From Mesorhizobium sp. 131-2-1 (lineage in GTDB: Bacteria; Pseudomonadota; Alphaproteobacteria; Rhizobiales; Rhizobiaceae), in NCBI RefSeq assembly GCF_016756535.1, contig NZ_AP023247.1, positions 434,001 to 498,000 on the forward strand: a stretch of DNA of 64,000 bases, written 5' to 3'. The position numbers and the translations under genes are program-made. The number at the start of each line of letters is the position of its first letter. The first letter of the stretch is position 1. The notes under the pieces are model-generated. The model searched no databases, was not told the origin of the DNA, and saw nothing but the letters and a program-made list of their open reading frames with translations. This document shows positions 36,355 through 45,873 of this stretch, piece by piece.

Positions 36355-36538
36355 GTAATTCAAAATATCGGAGGCGCGCCGGCTCCCCTTATTTTCCGTC
36401 GCGCCGCAGTGGCCCAACGGTATGCCGTGCGTGGCACGGCGGGTCAACACGGCAAAGGCGCGGTCAACACGGTTGTGAGACGGGGACGCCAGCAAACCGC
36501 CGGCAAGCGGGGCACAATGCAACCAAAGTCTGATAGGG

Positions 36539-37444
36539 TCAGGCGATCTTCTGCTGGTCGCGGCCGGCGCCGATCAGCACCAGCATGGCGACGAGGAACA
36601 GATACATCCAGGCATCGCGCCATTCGAGCGGGAAGTAGCCGGCCCACAGCGATTCGGCCATGCCGAAGGCGGCGGCGCCGAGGGCGGCGCGCGGCGGCGA
36701 GAGGTAGCCGCCGACCGCCGTCACGAACAGGACCTTCAAGCCGTAGACGAGGCCGGTGCCGAAGCTGATGTTGCCGTAGTAGATGCCGGCCAGCACACCG
36801 GCGAGCGCTGCGCAGAAGCCGCCGAACAGCACTGCGTGGCGGAACACCGCGCGCACGTCGACGCCGCACATCGCCGCCGCCCTGGGATCGTCGGAGACGG
36901 CGCGCCAGCGCCGGCCGAAATTCGAGCGGGCGAAAGCCCAGGCGGCAAGGACGATGGCGGCCAGCACGGCGGCGCAGTCGAGCAATTGGATCAGCGTCAG
37001 CGTCGCCTTGAAGCCGTCGTGCTCGGCGAAGATCACCGGCACGGCCAGCATCGGCGGCAGCCAGAGATCATGGGTGTCGGCGGCGATGCGGCTGGCCTCG
37101 GACAGGACCAGCAATATGCCGAGCGTCGTCACCACGATAGCGTTGGGCGAGCGGTCGGCCAGCGGCTCGAAGACGCTGCGCGATAGGACATGGCTGAGCA
37201 GCGCCGCGTAAAGGAAGGCGGCCAGAACGCCGAGCGCGACAGCGGCATAGAGTGTCAGCCACAGCGCCTGATAGCCGAAGGCGGCGGTCAGGATCATGGT
37301 GTGACCGCAAAAGGCGAACACGGCGCCATAGGCCAGGTTGGTGCGATGCAGGATGCCGTTGGTCAGCACGTAGCCGAAGGCGAGAAGCGCGTAGAGCGCA
37401 CCCGAATGCAGCCCGTTCAGAACCTGCTGGAAGAAATAGAGCAT
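36539..37444 (-). CDS. Orphan LivH-type ABC transporter permease
   Basis: A 301-residue permease of the branched-chain amino acid (LivH) family, with about eight helices. It opens with FFQQVLNGLHSGALYALLAFGYVLTNG and has the FARSNFGRRWRAVSDDPRAAAMCGVDV loop, where LivH proteins contact the ATPases. No LivM, LivG, LivF or binding protein lies beside it, unlike the complete set at 60-64 kb. The ATG at 37444 has GAGG seven bases upstream. It may be a leftover, or may depend on ATPases encoded elsewhere. The substrate is unknown. Confidence 0.88.
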   Translation of the reverse strand: MLYFFQQVLNGLHSGALYALLAFGYVLTNGILHRTNLAYGAVFAFCGHTMILTAAFGYQALWLTLYAAVALGVLAAFLYAALLSHVLSRSVFEPLADRSPNAIVVTTLGILLVLSEASRIAADTHDLWLPPMLAVPVIFAEHDGFKATLTLIQLLDCAAVLAAIVLAAWAFARSNFGRRWRAVSDDPRAAAMCGVDVRAVFRHAVLFGGFCAALAGVLAGIYYGNISFGTGLVYGLKVLFVTAVGGYLSPPRAALGAAAFGMAESLWAGYFPLEWRDAWMYLFLVAMLVLIGAGRDQQKIA

Positions 37445-37594
37445 GCACAAACCTCGGAGCATGTCGCCAAAGTGCAAAGCGGTTTGGGGCGGCGGCGTGC
37501 TCGAAACAGGGGCTGCGACAACTCGCGACCCTGTGCGGAAGGTTGCATTCGGAATCTAACTTGTCAAACGCGATTTATCGGTTAGATTTCTGGC

Positions 37595-38203
37595 ATGACG
37601 GTATCCTGGACCCCGCACCGCTTCACCGGCGGCATTCTCGCGCTCGACACCGCGAACACCGTCGTGCTGCGCAACGATCCGGAAAAGACCTTCGACCGTT
37701 TCGACAATCCGGCGGAGATCGCGCGCTTCGCCGAGGCGGCGAGCGGCTTCCGCGCCACCGAGCTTGGCGGCCGTAAGCTGGAGGCGCCGGCACCGGCGGC
37801 AATCGCGCCGGTGGTGCTGTCGATCCGCGAGACGACCGACCGCCTGTTCCGCAACGCGGTGGCCAAGGGCGCTATCACCACCAGCGACCTGCCCGGTTTC
37901 CTGGCAGCCTGCGCCGACGGCCTGGCAGAGGGCCGTACCGAAATCGGCGGGCCGGGCCGGCCGTTCGGCGATCCGGCGACGCCGATCGCCTTTGAGGCGG
38001 CCCTTGCCGTCTCGGCGCTGTCGCTGCTGCGCGGCGATACGGTCGCGCGGCTCAGGATCTGTCCCAACTGCAGCTGGCTGTTCGTCGACCGCAGCCGCAA
38101 TTCCAGCCGCCTCTGGTGCGACATGGCGGTGTGCGGCAACCGGCAGAAGGCAAACCGTTACTATCGCCGCCGCACGGCGGCCAGGGAGGCTATCGATGTC
38201 TAA
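37595..38203 (+). CDS. CGNR zinc-finger / ABATE domain protein
   Basis: A 202-residue protein with the C-terminal CGNR zinc finger: CPNCSWLFVDRSRNSSRLWCDMAVCGNRQKANRYYRR, with Cys ligands at the two CxxC-like ends. The N-terminal half is the ABATE domain that usually goes with it. The family is thought to contain stress- or ligand-responsive DNA-binding regulators, based on the finger. It is divergent from the LivH-type gene (150 bases apart) and overlaps the downstream lipoprotein gene by eight bases, so the two are co-translated. Confidence 0.88.
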   Translation: MTVSWTPHRFTGGILALDTANTVVLRNDPEKTFDRFDNPAEIARFAEAASGFRATELGGRKLEAPAPAAIAPVVLSIRETTDRLFRNAVAKGAITTSDLPGFLAACADGLAEGRTEIGGPGRPFGDPATPIAFEAALAVSALSLLRGDTVARLRICPNCSWLFVDRSRNSSRLWCDMAVCGNRQKANRYYRRRTAAREAIDV

Positions 38204-38723
38204 GAATTCGCGCTCGATCGTTCTCGGCGCCGTACTGCTGGCGGCGGCGGTGCTTGGCGCCTGCCGCGATTCCGGCAAGGAGCAGTTGTTCGCCATTTCC
38301 GGCAAGCTGTTCGAGTTCAACTATCGGCTGGGCATCGCCACCTATGTCGTCACCCTCAATCCGCTGCGACCGATGGGAGAGGGCCAGGTCGCGGTTGTCA
38401 GCTTCCAGAACCCGGCCGGGGGCGATCCGATCATCGTCAACCAGAAGATCTGGCCAAAGCTGCCGCACATAACGCTGACCAGCCCGCCACTCACCTGTGT
38501 GGTCAAGGACAAGCCTTATTCAATCTCGATCCGCATCGAGGACGCCAAAGGCACGCTGCTGCAAAGCTTCGAGACGACGCTGACCTCGTCGATGGACCAG
38601 TCGGTGCTGCCGGACCGCCCGCTGGTGGTCGGCCCGGTCTACGAGCTCAACAAGGACATGGTCGGTCATGTCGACGGCAAGCTGCCGGGCGAGCCGAAGC
38701 CCGACTGCTCGAAGGCTACCTGA
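38196..38723 (+). CDS. Putative lipoprotein, unknown family
   Basis: A 175-residue protein whose N-terminus is a lipoprotein signal: KNSRS, then VLGAVLLAAAVLGAC with the lipobox LGAC, so Cys23 would be lipidated. The mature part is predicted to be mainly beta-strand (VVTLNPLRPMGEGQVAVVSFQNP, PYSISIRIEDAKG). One further pair, TCVVKD and PDCSKAT, may form a disulfide. The start overlaps the CGNR gene. I do not recognise the family; a periplasmic carbohydrate- or protein-binding role would be a guess. Confidence 0.75.
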   Translation: MSKNSRSIVLGAVLLAAAVLGACRDSGKEQLFAISGKLFEFNYRLGIATYVVTLNPLRPMGEGQVAVVSFQNPAGGDPIIVNQKIWPKLPHITLTSPPLTCVVKDKPYSISIRIEDAKGTLLQSFETTLTSSMDQSVLPDRPLVVGPVYELNKDMVGHVDGKLPGEPKPDCSKAT

Positions 38724-38928
38724 CGTTCAAGTCGCTGGAATTTTCGTGCTCGGCTGAACCGCCCTTCGTGCCGTTGCATGCGTCAACGGCCGCCGATTTT
38801 CCGGTTTGTTGCGCGTCGTCTGGCACCTGCGATTTCGTTTGACCTCTCCGGCAAGGGAAGAAAGACTGCGGCGTCCCACTCCGACGTAGGCCGTGCGATT
38901 CCGTGCGCCTCCGCGAAGGAAATGCCTG

Positions 38929-41900
38929 ATGACGCTGCATGACGTCGCGCTCGACGACAAGTTCGACCTTGGCAAGGAGCGCATCTTCCTTTCCGGCGCG
39001 CAGGCCGTCATCCGCATGCTTTTGATGCAGCGCGAGCGTGACCGCCGCGCGGGCCTGAACACCGCCGGCTTCGTCTCCGGTTATCGCGGATCGCCGCTCG
39101 GCGGCCTCGACATGCAGCTGTGGAGAGCCAAGAAGCAGCTGGCGCAGTCCGACATCGTCTTCCAACCCGGCCTCAACGAAGAGCTCGCCGCCACCGCCTG
39201 CTGGGGCACGCAGCAGGCCGAATTGCTGGGCGAAGGCACGCATGACGGCGTCTTTTCGGTCTGGTACGGCAAGGGGCCGGGCGTCGACCGCTCCGGCGAC
39301 GTGTTCCGCCATGCCAACCTCGCCGGCTCGTCGAAGCATGGCGGCGTGCTTGCCCTGATGGGCGACGACCACATGGCCGAATCCTCGACCAACGCGCATG
39401 CCACCGAATTCCTGTTCGTCGACACGATGGTGCCGATCCTCAACCCGGCCGGCGTGCAGGAGATCATCGACTACGGTCTCTACGGCTTTGCCATGTCGCG
39501 TTTCGCCGGCACATGGGCGGCGATCAAATGCGTCAAGGACAACATCGAATCGACGGCGTCGGTCGATGCCTCGATCGAACGGCTGAACATCGTCCTCCCG
39601 GAACTCGACATGCCGCCCGGCGGCCTCAACATCCGCCACGAGATCGACATGCTCGGCCAGGAAGAACGGCTGCATGAGTACAAGCGCGCCGCGGCTTCAG
39701 CCTTCATCCATGCCAACGGGCTGAACCGCATCGTCTACTCCGGCGGCCGCAGCCCGAAGCTCGGCGTCATCACCATCGGCAAGAGCTATCTCGACGTGCG
39801 CCAGGCGCTGGAGGATATCGGCATCGACGAGGCGGCCGCCAATCGCATCGGCATCCGCCTGTTCAAGGTCGGCTGCCCGTGGCCGCTCGACCTGCAGCAT
39901 GTCGCCGAATTCGCCCGCGGCCTGGACACCATCGTCGTCGTCGAGGAGAAGCGCTCGCTTATCGAGCTGCAGCTGCGCGAAAACCTCTACGGCACCGCCA
40001 GCCAGCCGGTCATCGTCGGCAAGAAGGACGAGCGCGGCGACTGGCTGTTCCCGGCCAAGGGCGCGCTCGACCCGAACGAGATCGCGATCGCGCTCGGCGA
40101 TCGGATCCTGCGCACCATCGGCCCATCGGAGGAGATCGCGGCGCGGGTGGCGAAATTGCGCCAGTTCCAGGCCATGCTCGCCGACACCGTCGATATCGGC
40201 TCGCGCACGCCCTTCTTCTGCTCCGGCTGCCCGCACAATTCCTCGACCAAGGTGCCGGACGGATCGCTCGCCGCGGCCGGCATCGGCTGCCATTTCATGG
40301 CGCTGTGGATGGACCGCAACACGGTCGGCTTCACCGCGATGGGCGGCGAGGGTGCGCAATGGGTCGGCCAGGCGCCGTTCTCGAAACGCGACCACATCTT
40401 CCAGAACCTCGGCGACGGCACCTACAATCACTCCGGCGCGCTGGCTATCCGCTTCGCGCTGTCGAGCGACGCCAACATCACCTACAAGATCCTCTACAAC
40501 GACGCCGTGGCAATGACCGGCGGCCAGCCGCATGAAGGCGGATTGACCGTCGACATGATCGCCAGGCAGGTGCGGGCCGAAGGCGTCGCGCGCATCGCCA
40601 TCGTCACCGACGAGCCGGACAAATACGCCGGCAAGGCCGAGTTCCCGGCCGGCGCCACCATCCATCATCGCGACGACCTCGACCTCGTCCAGCGCGAATT
40701 GCGCGGGGTCAAGGGCATCTCCGTGCTCCTCTACGACCAGACCTGCGCCGCCGAGAAGCGCCGCCGCCGCAAGCGCGGCACGTTCCCCGATCCGGACAAG
40801 CGCGTCTTCATCAACGAGTTGGTCTGCGAGGGATGCGGCGATTGCGGCGTGCAGTCCAACTGCGTCTCGATCCAGCCGGTCGAGACCGAATTCGGCCGCA
40901 AGCGTCGGATCGACCAGTCGAGCTGCAACAAGGATTTCTCCTGCGTCAACGGCTTCTGTCCGTCTTTCGTCACCGTGCACGGCGCGAGGATCAGGAAGGC
41001 CGAAGGCATCGCCGGCAGGACCGACCCGCTCGACGGCGTGCCCGCGCCGGCCGAATTTTCGCTCGGCGCGCAAGGCTGGGCCGGGGTCATCGACGGCGTC
41101 GGCGGCACCGGTGTGGTCACCATCGGCGCGGTGCTCGGCATGGCGGCGCATCTCGAAGGCAAGGGCTGCGGCATGATCGACATGGCGGGCCTTGCCCAGA
41201 AGGGCGGCTCGGTGTTCACCCATGTGCGCATCGCGCGCACGCCGGACGATATCCACGCCATCCGCGTTTCGGCCGGCAAGGCAGACCTTGTGCTCGGCTG
41301 CGACCTCGTCGTATCCGGCGCGCAGAAGGTGCTGGCGGCGGTGCGCGAGGGCCATACGATCTTCCTCGCCAACACCGCCGAGATCATGCCCGGCGAATTC
41401 ACCCGGTCCGCCGATTTCTCGCTGCCGGTCGAGCGGCTGAAAAAGGCGATCCGTAGTGCTGCCGGCGACGGCAAGGCGCATTTCTTCGACGCCACCCGCA
41501 CCGCCAGCCAATTGTTCGGCAATTCGCTCGGCGCCAACATGTTCATGCTCGGTTTCGCCTTCCAGCATGGCGGGCTGCCGCTGTCGGCCGAGGCGGTCGA
41601 GAAGGCGATCGAACTGAATGGCGAGGCTGTGGCGATGAACGTCGCCGCGTTCCGCTGGGGCCGTCGCGCGGCGCATCAGCCGGATTTCGTGCGCGGCCTC
41701 GTCGGCCAGCCGGGCAAGGCGGCCAGCGCGCCCGCCGAGACTCTGGACGAGATCGTCGCCCGGCGCGTCGCCTTCCTCAGCGCCTATCAGAACGCGGCCT
41801 ATGGCAGGCGCTATGCCGAGCGGGTGGCCGTGCTGCGCGAGGCCGAGGCGAAGGCGGTGCCGGGCTCGACCGTGGTGACCGAGGCCGCCGCCCGGAACCT

Positions 41901-42402
41901 GTTCAAGCTGATGGCGATCAAGGACGAATATGAGGTGGCGCGCCTCTATACCGACGGTTCCTTCGCGGCCGAGCTGTCAAAGCAGTTCCAGAGCTACGAG
42001 AAATTGGAATTCCATCTGGCGCCGCCGATGCTGGGCCGGCGCGGCAATGACGGCCGCCCGAGGAAATCCAACTTCGGCCCGTGGATGATGACGGGGTTTC
42101 GCCTGCTCTCGGCGCTGAAAGGCCTGCGCGGCACGGTTTTCGACCTCTTCGGCTATACGGCGGAGAGGCGCATGGAGCGGCAGTTGCTTGCGCAATACGA
42201 GGCCGACCTGGAACTGATCACGGCGGCACTCGCGCCTGGCAGGATCGAGGCGGCCACCGCCCTTGCCTCGGTGCCGGCACTGATCCGCGGCTACGGCCAT
42301 GTCCGGAAGGCCAGCGCCGAAAAGGCCGCCGGCGAGCGTTCGAGACTGGTGGAGCGCCTGGCGAAAGCCTCGGCAAGGCCTGAACTCCAGGCCGCCGAAT
42401 GA
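38929..42402 (+). CDS. Indolepyruvate:ferredoxin oxidoreductase, fused large form
   Basis: A 1157-residue thiamine-diphosphate enzyme of the fused IorA-IorB type, which decarboxylates aryl- or branched 2-oxo acids to acyl-CoA with ferredoxin reduction. In order: pyrimidine-binding domain (GFVSGYRGSPLGGLD, LNEELAATACWGTQQAE), TPP-binding region (CSGCPHNSST, MGGEGAQWVGQAPF, KILYNDAVAMTGGQP), a cluster domain at about 630-690 (CEGCGDCGVQSNC, SSCNKDFSCVNGFCPSF), and the gamma/IorB part (VIDGVGGTGVVTIGAVLGMAA). The ATG at 38929 has GAAGGA upstream. Single-chain forms are known in aerobic alpha- and betaproteobacteria, where they work in aromatic amino acid breakdown. Confidence 0.93.
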   Translation: MTLHDVALDDKFDLGKERIFLSGAQAVIRMLLMQRERDRRAGLNTAGFVSGYRGSPLGGLDMQLWRAKKQLAQSDIVFQPGLNEELAATACWGTQQAELLGEGTHDGVFSVWYGKGPGVDRSGDVFRHANLAGSSKHGGVLALMGDDHMAESSTNAHATEFLFVDTMVPILNPAGVQEIIDYGLYGFAMSRFAGTWAAIKCVKDNIESTASVDASIERLNIVLPELDMPPGGLNIRHEIDMLGQEERLHEYKRAAASAFIHANGLNRIVYSGGRSPKLGVITIGKSYLDVRQALEDIGIDEAAANRIGIRLFKVGCPWPLDLQHVAEFARGLDTIVVVEEKRSLIELQLRENLYGTASQPVIVGKKDERGDWLFPAKGALDPNEIAIALGDRILRTIGPSEEIAARVAKLRQFQAMLADTVDIGSRTPFFCSGCPHNSSTKVPDGSLAAAGIGCHFMALWMDRNTVGFTAMGGEGAQWVGQAPFSKRDHIFQNLGDGTYNHSGALAIRFALSSDANITYKILYNDAVAMTGGQPHEGGLTVDMIARQVRAEGVARIAIVTDEPDKYAGKAEFPAGATIHHRDDLDLVQRELRGVKGISVLLYDQTCAAEKRRRRKRGTFPDPDKRVFINELVCEGCGDCGVQSNCVSIQPVETEFGRKRRIDQSSCNKDFSCVNGFCPSFVTVHGARIRKAEGIAGRTDPLDGVPAPAEFSLGAQGWAGVIDGVGGTGVVTIGAVLGMAAHLEGKGCGMIDMAGLAQKGGSVFTHVRIARTPDDIHAIRVSAGKADLVLGCDLVVSGAQKVLAAVREGHTIFLANTAEIMPGEFTRSADFSLPVERLKKAIRSAAGDGKAHFFDATRTASQLFGNSLGANMFMLGFAFQHGGLPLSAEAVEKAIELNGEAVAMNVAAFRWGRRAAHQPDFVRGLVGQPGKAASAPAETLDEIVARRVAFLSAYQNAAYGRRYAERVAVLREAEAKAVPGSTVVTEAAARNLFKLMAIKDEYEVARLYTDGSFAAELSKQFQSYEKLEFHLAPPMLGRRGNDGRPRKSNFGPWMMTGFRLLSALKGLRGTVFDLFGYTAERRMERQLLAQYEADLELITAALAPGRIEAATALASVPALIRGYGHVRKASAEKAAGERSRLVERLAKASARPELQAAE

Positions 42403-42411
42403 CCCGGAAAG

Positions 42412-42431
42412 CGCCCGAAAAACGGGCGTTT
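42412..42431 (+). terminator. Intrinsic terminator after the indolepyruvate oxidoreductase gene
   Basis: CGCCCG-AAAAA-CGGGCG followed by TTT; a 6-base GC stem ten bases after the stop codon. The U-tract is short, so efficiency is uncertain. Confidence 0.6.
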
Positions 42432-42494
42432 CAGCCCAGGCTAAAGGTTTTTTAATGGGACTATGCCAAGGCTGGGGCTCAATGGGCGCCAGTA

Positions 42495-44810
42495 ATGGGC
42501 AGAACAAAAACCGATAACATCCCTGTGGATGTTTATATCCAGTTTGTGCGCTCGTTGTTCGACAACGCGCACATGCTGGTCATCGGCGCGAGCTGCCACG
42601 CCGTCGTCAGCCTGATGGTCTACTGGCGCAACGGCCAGCCGGTTTTCCTAGTTCTCGCCGGCGCGTTGCTCGGCATCGGCGTTTGGCGCTACTTCAGCCT
42701 GCGGCGCTTCCATCGCTCGGGCGGCGAGATTCGCGACGCCGCCGATGCAACGAAATGGGAGCGCGAGTACATCCTGAAGGGTAGCCTGCAAGGGCTACTG
42801 CTGGGGATTTTTTGCTTCATATCCATCTATGTCTACTCGGATTCCTATGCCGAGATCGGCGCGTTGTCGGTAACGCTGGCCTCCCTGGTGACCGTCGTTG
42901 GCCGAAATTACGGCTCGCCGCGCATGGTCATGATCTTCGCAGTGACCTTCGTCGGACCTATCGCTGCCGCCCTCATTCTCAGGTTCGACATCCCCTATGT
43001 CGTGCTCGGCCTGCTGATCATCCCGTTCATGTTCATCATCAAGGGCAGTGCCGACCACGTCCGCAATGTGCTGTTCTCGGCCGTCGTCGGGCACAAGCAG
43101 GCAAGGCAGCTGGCGCAGCGCTTCAATCGCGCCCTCAACACCATGTCGCATGGCCTGGTCATGCTTGGCCCCGACGGCAAGGTGGTGGTCGGCAACGCCG
43201 AAGCCGCCCATCTGATGTCGCTCAAATCGCCGGACCAGCTGCTCGGGCGTTCGATCCATTCGCTGCTGATGCGCGGCGTTGCCGGCGGCATGCTGGCGCC
43301 GAAGGACTGCCGCTATGTCGAGGCGCAGCTGACGCGCGCGCTGCGCGAGGGACGTGACCGCAAGGTTCTGGTGTCCTTCTCGAACGGCCAGCACTTCGAA
43401 TTCTCGGCGCGCGAAGGCAGCCAGGACCTCGGCGTCATCACCTTCGAGGATGTCACGGCGCGCGTCGAGGCGGAGGAAAAGATCCGCTTCATGGCGCGCT
43501 ACGACAACCTCACCGGCCTGCCCAACCGCGCCTATTTCCACGAGCTGGTCGGGGAATTGATGGCCTCGGGCGACCGGGATCGCCTATGCGGCCTGGCCGT
43601 CGTCGACCTCGACGACTTCAAGAGTGTCAACGACACGCTCGGCCATCCTGTCGGTGACGGACTGATCTATGCGGTTGCCGAGCGGCTGGCGGCCGTTGCC
43701 GGGCAAGGCATCACGGTCAGCCGCTTCGGCGGCGACGAATTCATGATCTTCTTCGACCGCATCGAGGACGAAAGCCATTTGAGCGGCCTGCTCGACCAGA
43801 TCTTCGCCGACCTGCAGGGCGAGGTCGACGTCGCCGGCCACGGGCTGCGCATCCAGGCCAGCGCCGGTGCCGTGCTGTCCAAGGTCGAGGACACCGACGT
43901 CGACGCCATGATCGTCAAGGCCGACCTCGCGCTCTACAAGGCCAAGGAGCTCGGCAAGAACAACTGGCGGCTGTTCGAGGCATCGATGGACGCCGCCTTC
44001 CGCAACCGCCAGCTGATGAAGGCGGACCTGCGCAGCGCCGTGGAAAGCAAGGGGCTGCGCGTCGTCTATCAGCCGATCGTGTCGATGACCACGATGCGCA
44101 TCGCCAGTTGCGAGGCCCTGTGCCGCTGGGACCATCCCGATCTCGGGCCGATTTCGCCCAGTATCTTCATCCCGCTGGCCGAGGAGATGGGCATCATCTC
44201 CGAGATCAGCACCTTCGTGCTGCAGGCGGCCTGCGCCGAATGCGCCAAATGGCCGGACCAGACCAGCGTCTCGGTCAACCTTTCCGCCAAGGACTTCCGC
44301 AACCACGACGTCATCCAGAAGGTCCGCGATGCGCTGGCCACTTCAGGGCTCGCCGCCGGTCGCCTGGAGATAGAGGTCACCGAGACCGCGCTGCTCGACG
44401 ACAAGTCGCTGACGCGCCAGTACATCGAGGAGCTGAAGCAGCTCGGCGTGCGTATCGCGCTCGACGATTTCGGCACCGGATATTCCAGCCTGAGCTATCT
44501 GCACAAGCTGCCGCTCGACAAGATCAAGATCGACCGATCGTTCCTGATGGACGTCACCCAGAACCCGCGCTCGCTCGACCTCCTGAAGGGCGTCGTCGAC
44601 CTGACCCGGATCCTCGGCCTCACCGTCACCGTGGAAGGCGTGGAGACGTTCGAGCAGCTCAAGATCCTGCTGCACTCGGTGAAGCCGGACCTGGTCCAGG
44701 GCTTCCTCTTCGGCGCCGCGCTGAGCGCGTCGGGCATAGAGACCATGTCCAACGTGACCTGGCCTTTCGCCGCCGAATTGCGGCCGGCCGCGAAGCTCGC
44801 CGCCACCTGA
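42495..44810 (+). CDS. Membrane GGDEF-EAL cyclic-di-GMP enzyme with PAS domain
   Basis: A 771-residue c-di-GMP turnover protein. The N-terminus (about 20-190) has roughly five membrane helices. A PAS-like sensor follows (ALNTMSHGLVMLGPDGKVVVGNAEA, about 215-320). The GGDEF domain carries an intact RFGGDEF at about 410-416, so cyclase activity is possible. No RxxD inhibitory site stands five residues before it. The EAL domain has EALCRWDHP (about 540), VNLSAKDF, ETALLDD, DDFGTGYSSLSYL and QGFLFG, the residues needed for phosphodiesterase activity. The protein is probably bifunctional. It is a single-gene unit between a terminator and a CtrA-box promoter. Confidence 0.94.
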   Translation: MGRTKTDNIPVDVYIQFVRSLFDNAHMLVIGASCHAVVSLMVYWRNGQPVFLVLAGALLGIGVWRYFSLRRFHRSGGEIRDAADATKWEREYILKGSLQGLLLGIFCFISIYVYSDSYAEIGALSVTLASLVTVVGRNYGSPRMVMIFAVTFVGPIAAALILRFDIPYVVLGLLIIPFMFIIKGSADHVRNVLFSAVVGHKQARQLAQRFNRALNTMSHGLVMLGPDGKVVVGNAEAAHLMSLKSPDQLLGRSIHSLLMRGVAGGMLAPKDCRYVEAQLTRALREGRDRKVLVSFSNGQHFEFSAREGSQDLGVITFEDVTARVEAEEKIRFMARYDNLTGLPNRAYFHELVGELMASGDRDRLCGLAVVDLDDFKSVNDTLGHPVGDGLIYAVAERLAAVAGQGITVSRFGGDEFMIFFDRIEDESHLSGLLDQIFADLQGEVDVAGHGLRIQASAGAVLSKVEDTDVDAMIVKADLALYKAKELGKNNWRLFEASMDAAFRNRQLMKADLRSAVESKGLRVVYQPIVSMTTMRIASCEALCRWDHPDLGPISPSIFIPLAEEMGIISEISTFVLQAACAECAKWPDQTSVSVNLSAKDFRNHDVIQKVRDALATSGLAAGRLEIEVTETALLDDKSLTRQYIEELKQLGVRIALDDFGTGYSSLSYLHKLPLDKIKIDRSFLMDVTQNPRSLDLLKGVVDLTRILGLTVTVEGVETFEQLKILLHSVKPDLVQGFLFGAALSASGIETMSNVTWPFAAELRPAAKLAAT

Positions 44811-44840
44811 ACATCCGTCAAAAGCCCAGCGTTTGCGGTT

Positions 44841-44855
44841 TAACCATTTGTTAAC
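44841..44855. promoter_or_regulatory. CtrA box upstream of the FeeM-like gene
   Basis: TTAA-CCATTTG-TTAA is an exact match to the CtrA consensus TTAA-N7-TTAA, including the common TTAACCAT left half. It lies about 95 bases before the GTG of the acyltransferase. A second TTAA follows at 44859-44862. CtrA is the cell-cycle master regulator of alphaproteobacteria, so cell-cycle control of this gene is a direct prediction. Confidence 0.75.
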
Positions 44856-44949
44856 GTTAATTTAGAGTAAACGAAAAAGCTCGCAATTTCGCTTCTGGTT
44901 CCCCCACCTGTTCGCTATTGTCCTTTTGCGGTGGCACGAGGGCAAAAAA

Positions 44950-45720
44950 GTGGAAGCTCAGTTGGTGGGTACGCCTCTGGCGGCGTCTAAGGCCAGGGGT
45001 CAGCATCGTCCCTCGGTGTTTTCAGATCACATCATGGAAGTTCTGGATCACATCGAGTATCGCCTTTGCGACGGTGCGGAAGACCTGGAGGCGATCTATC
45101 GGCTTCGCTACAATTCCTACCTTCATGCAGGCATGGTGAAGTCCGATGCTTCCCGCATGGTGAAGGACAGGTTCGACGATCTTCCCAATTCCTATCGCTT
45201 TGGCGTGTTCTTCGACGGCGCACTCGTCAGCACCATCAGAATTCACCACGCCAATGCGAAGTATCCTGTCTCACCCAGCACCGATGTCTTCGGCGACGTG
45301 CTGGCGCGGCGCCTGGCGGGCGGCGAGACCTTCGTCGATCCGAGCCGGTTCGCCGCCGATCTCGAGTGGTCGAGCAGCCTGCGCGTGCTGCCCTATGTGA
45401 CGCTGAGGCTTGCGGTCGTTGCCTGCAGCCACTTCAAGCCGACCTATTGCCTGACGGCCATCAAGGAAGAGCATTCCGCCTTCTATCATCGCATCTTCCG
45501 ATCCGAGCAGGCGGTGCCGCCGCGGAATTATCCGGGGCTTACCGTCCCCGTGCATCTGTTCCAGTCGAAGTGCTCCGACAACATGCAGGCGACGCTGGAT
45601 CGTTTTCCGTTCTTCAATTCCACGACGTTCGAACAGCGCATGCTTTACCAGCGCCCGAAGAGGGGCGAATTGGCGCCGCTGACCATCCTCCCCACCGCCA
45701 AGTATTTCGAAGCGGCCTGA
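44950..45720 (+). CDS. FeeM-like N-acyl amino acid synthase (GNAT fold)
   Basis: A 256-residue protein of the FeeM/autoinducer-synthase-like branch of the acyltransferase fold. FeeM joins fatty acyl-ACP to an amino acid. Recognisable segments are YRLCDGAEDLEAIYRLRYNSYL, MVKDRFDDLPNSYRFGVFFDG, STIRIHH, FVDPSRFAAD, LPYVTLRLAVVACSHF and AIKEEHSAFYHRIF. The start is likely GTG at 44950 with GAGGG at good distance; TTG at 44926 is a longer option. It stands alone downstream of the GGDEF-EAL gene and behind a CtrA box. The acyl chain and acceptor are unknown, but membrane-lipid precursor or signal synthesis is plausible. Confidence 0.82.
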   Translation: MEAQLVGTPLAASKARGQHRPSVFSDHIMEVLDHIEYRLCDGAEDLEAIYRLRYNSYLHAGMVKSDASRMVKDRFDDLPNSYRFGVFFDGALVSTIRIHHANAKYPVSPSTDVFGDVLARRLAGGETFVDPSRFAADLEWSSSLRVLPYVTLRLAVVACSHFKPTYCLTAIKEEHSAFYHRIFRSEQAVPPRNYPGLTVPVHLFQSKCSDNMQATLDRFPFFNSTTFEQRMLYQRPKRGELAPLTILPTAKYFEAA

Positions 45721-45873
45721 GCCTTCCGGGCGTCGTCGCGCTGAAGCAGCTGCATGGCGACATGCATCAGCTGGAGCTTTCAGGGCTTTTCGACGTTGTA
45801 GAAGGCGACGGGCACCACCTGTGGATTGCATTGCCCCAAGCTGGCTGCCATCGCTTATGGAAAGGATACCGAC

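Noticed and set aside
39697..41676. 659-residue open frame opposite the indolepyruvate oxidoreductase
   Set aside because: Antisense shadow; no family pattern or ribosome site.
45746..45775. Palindrome around CAGCTGCATG as an operator for the DUF3096 gene
   Set aside because: The arms are unequal and the site immediately follows the acyltransferase gene, so a weak terminator or chance is as likely.
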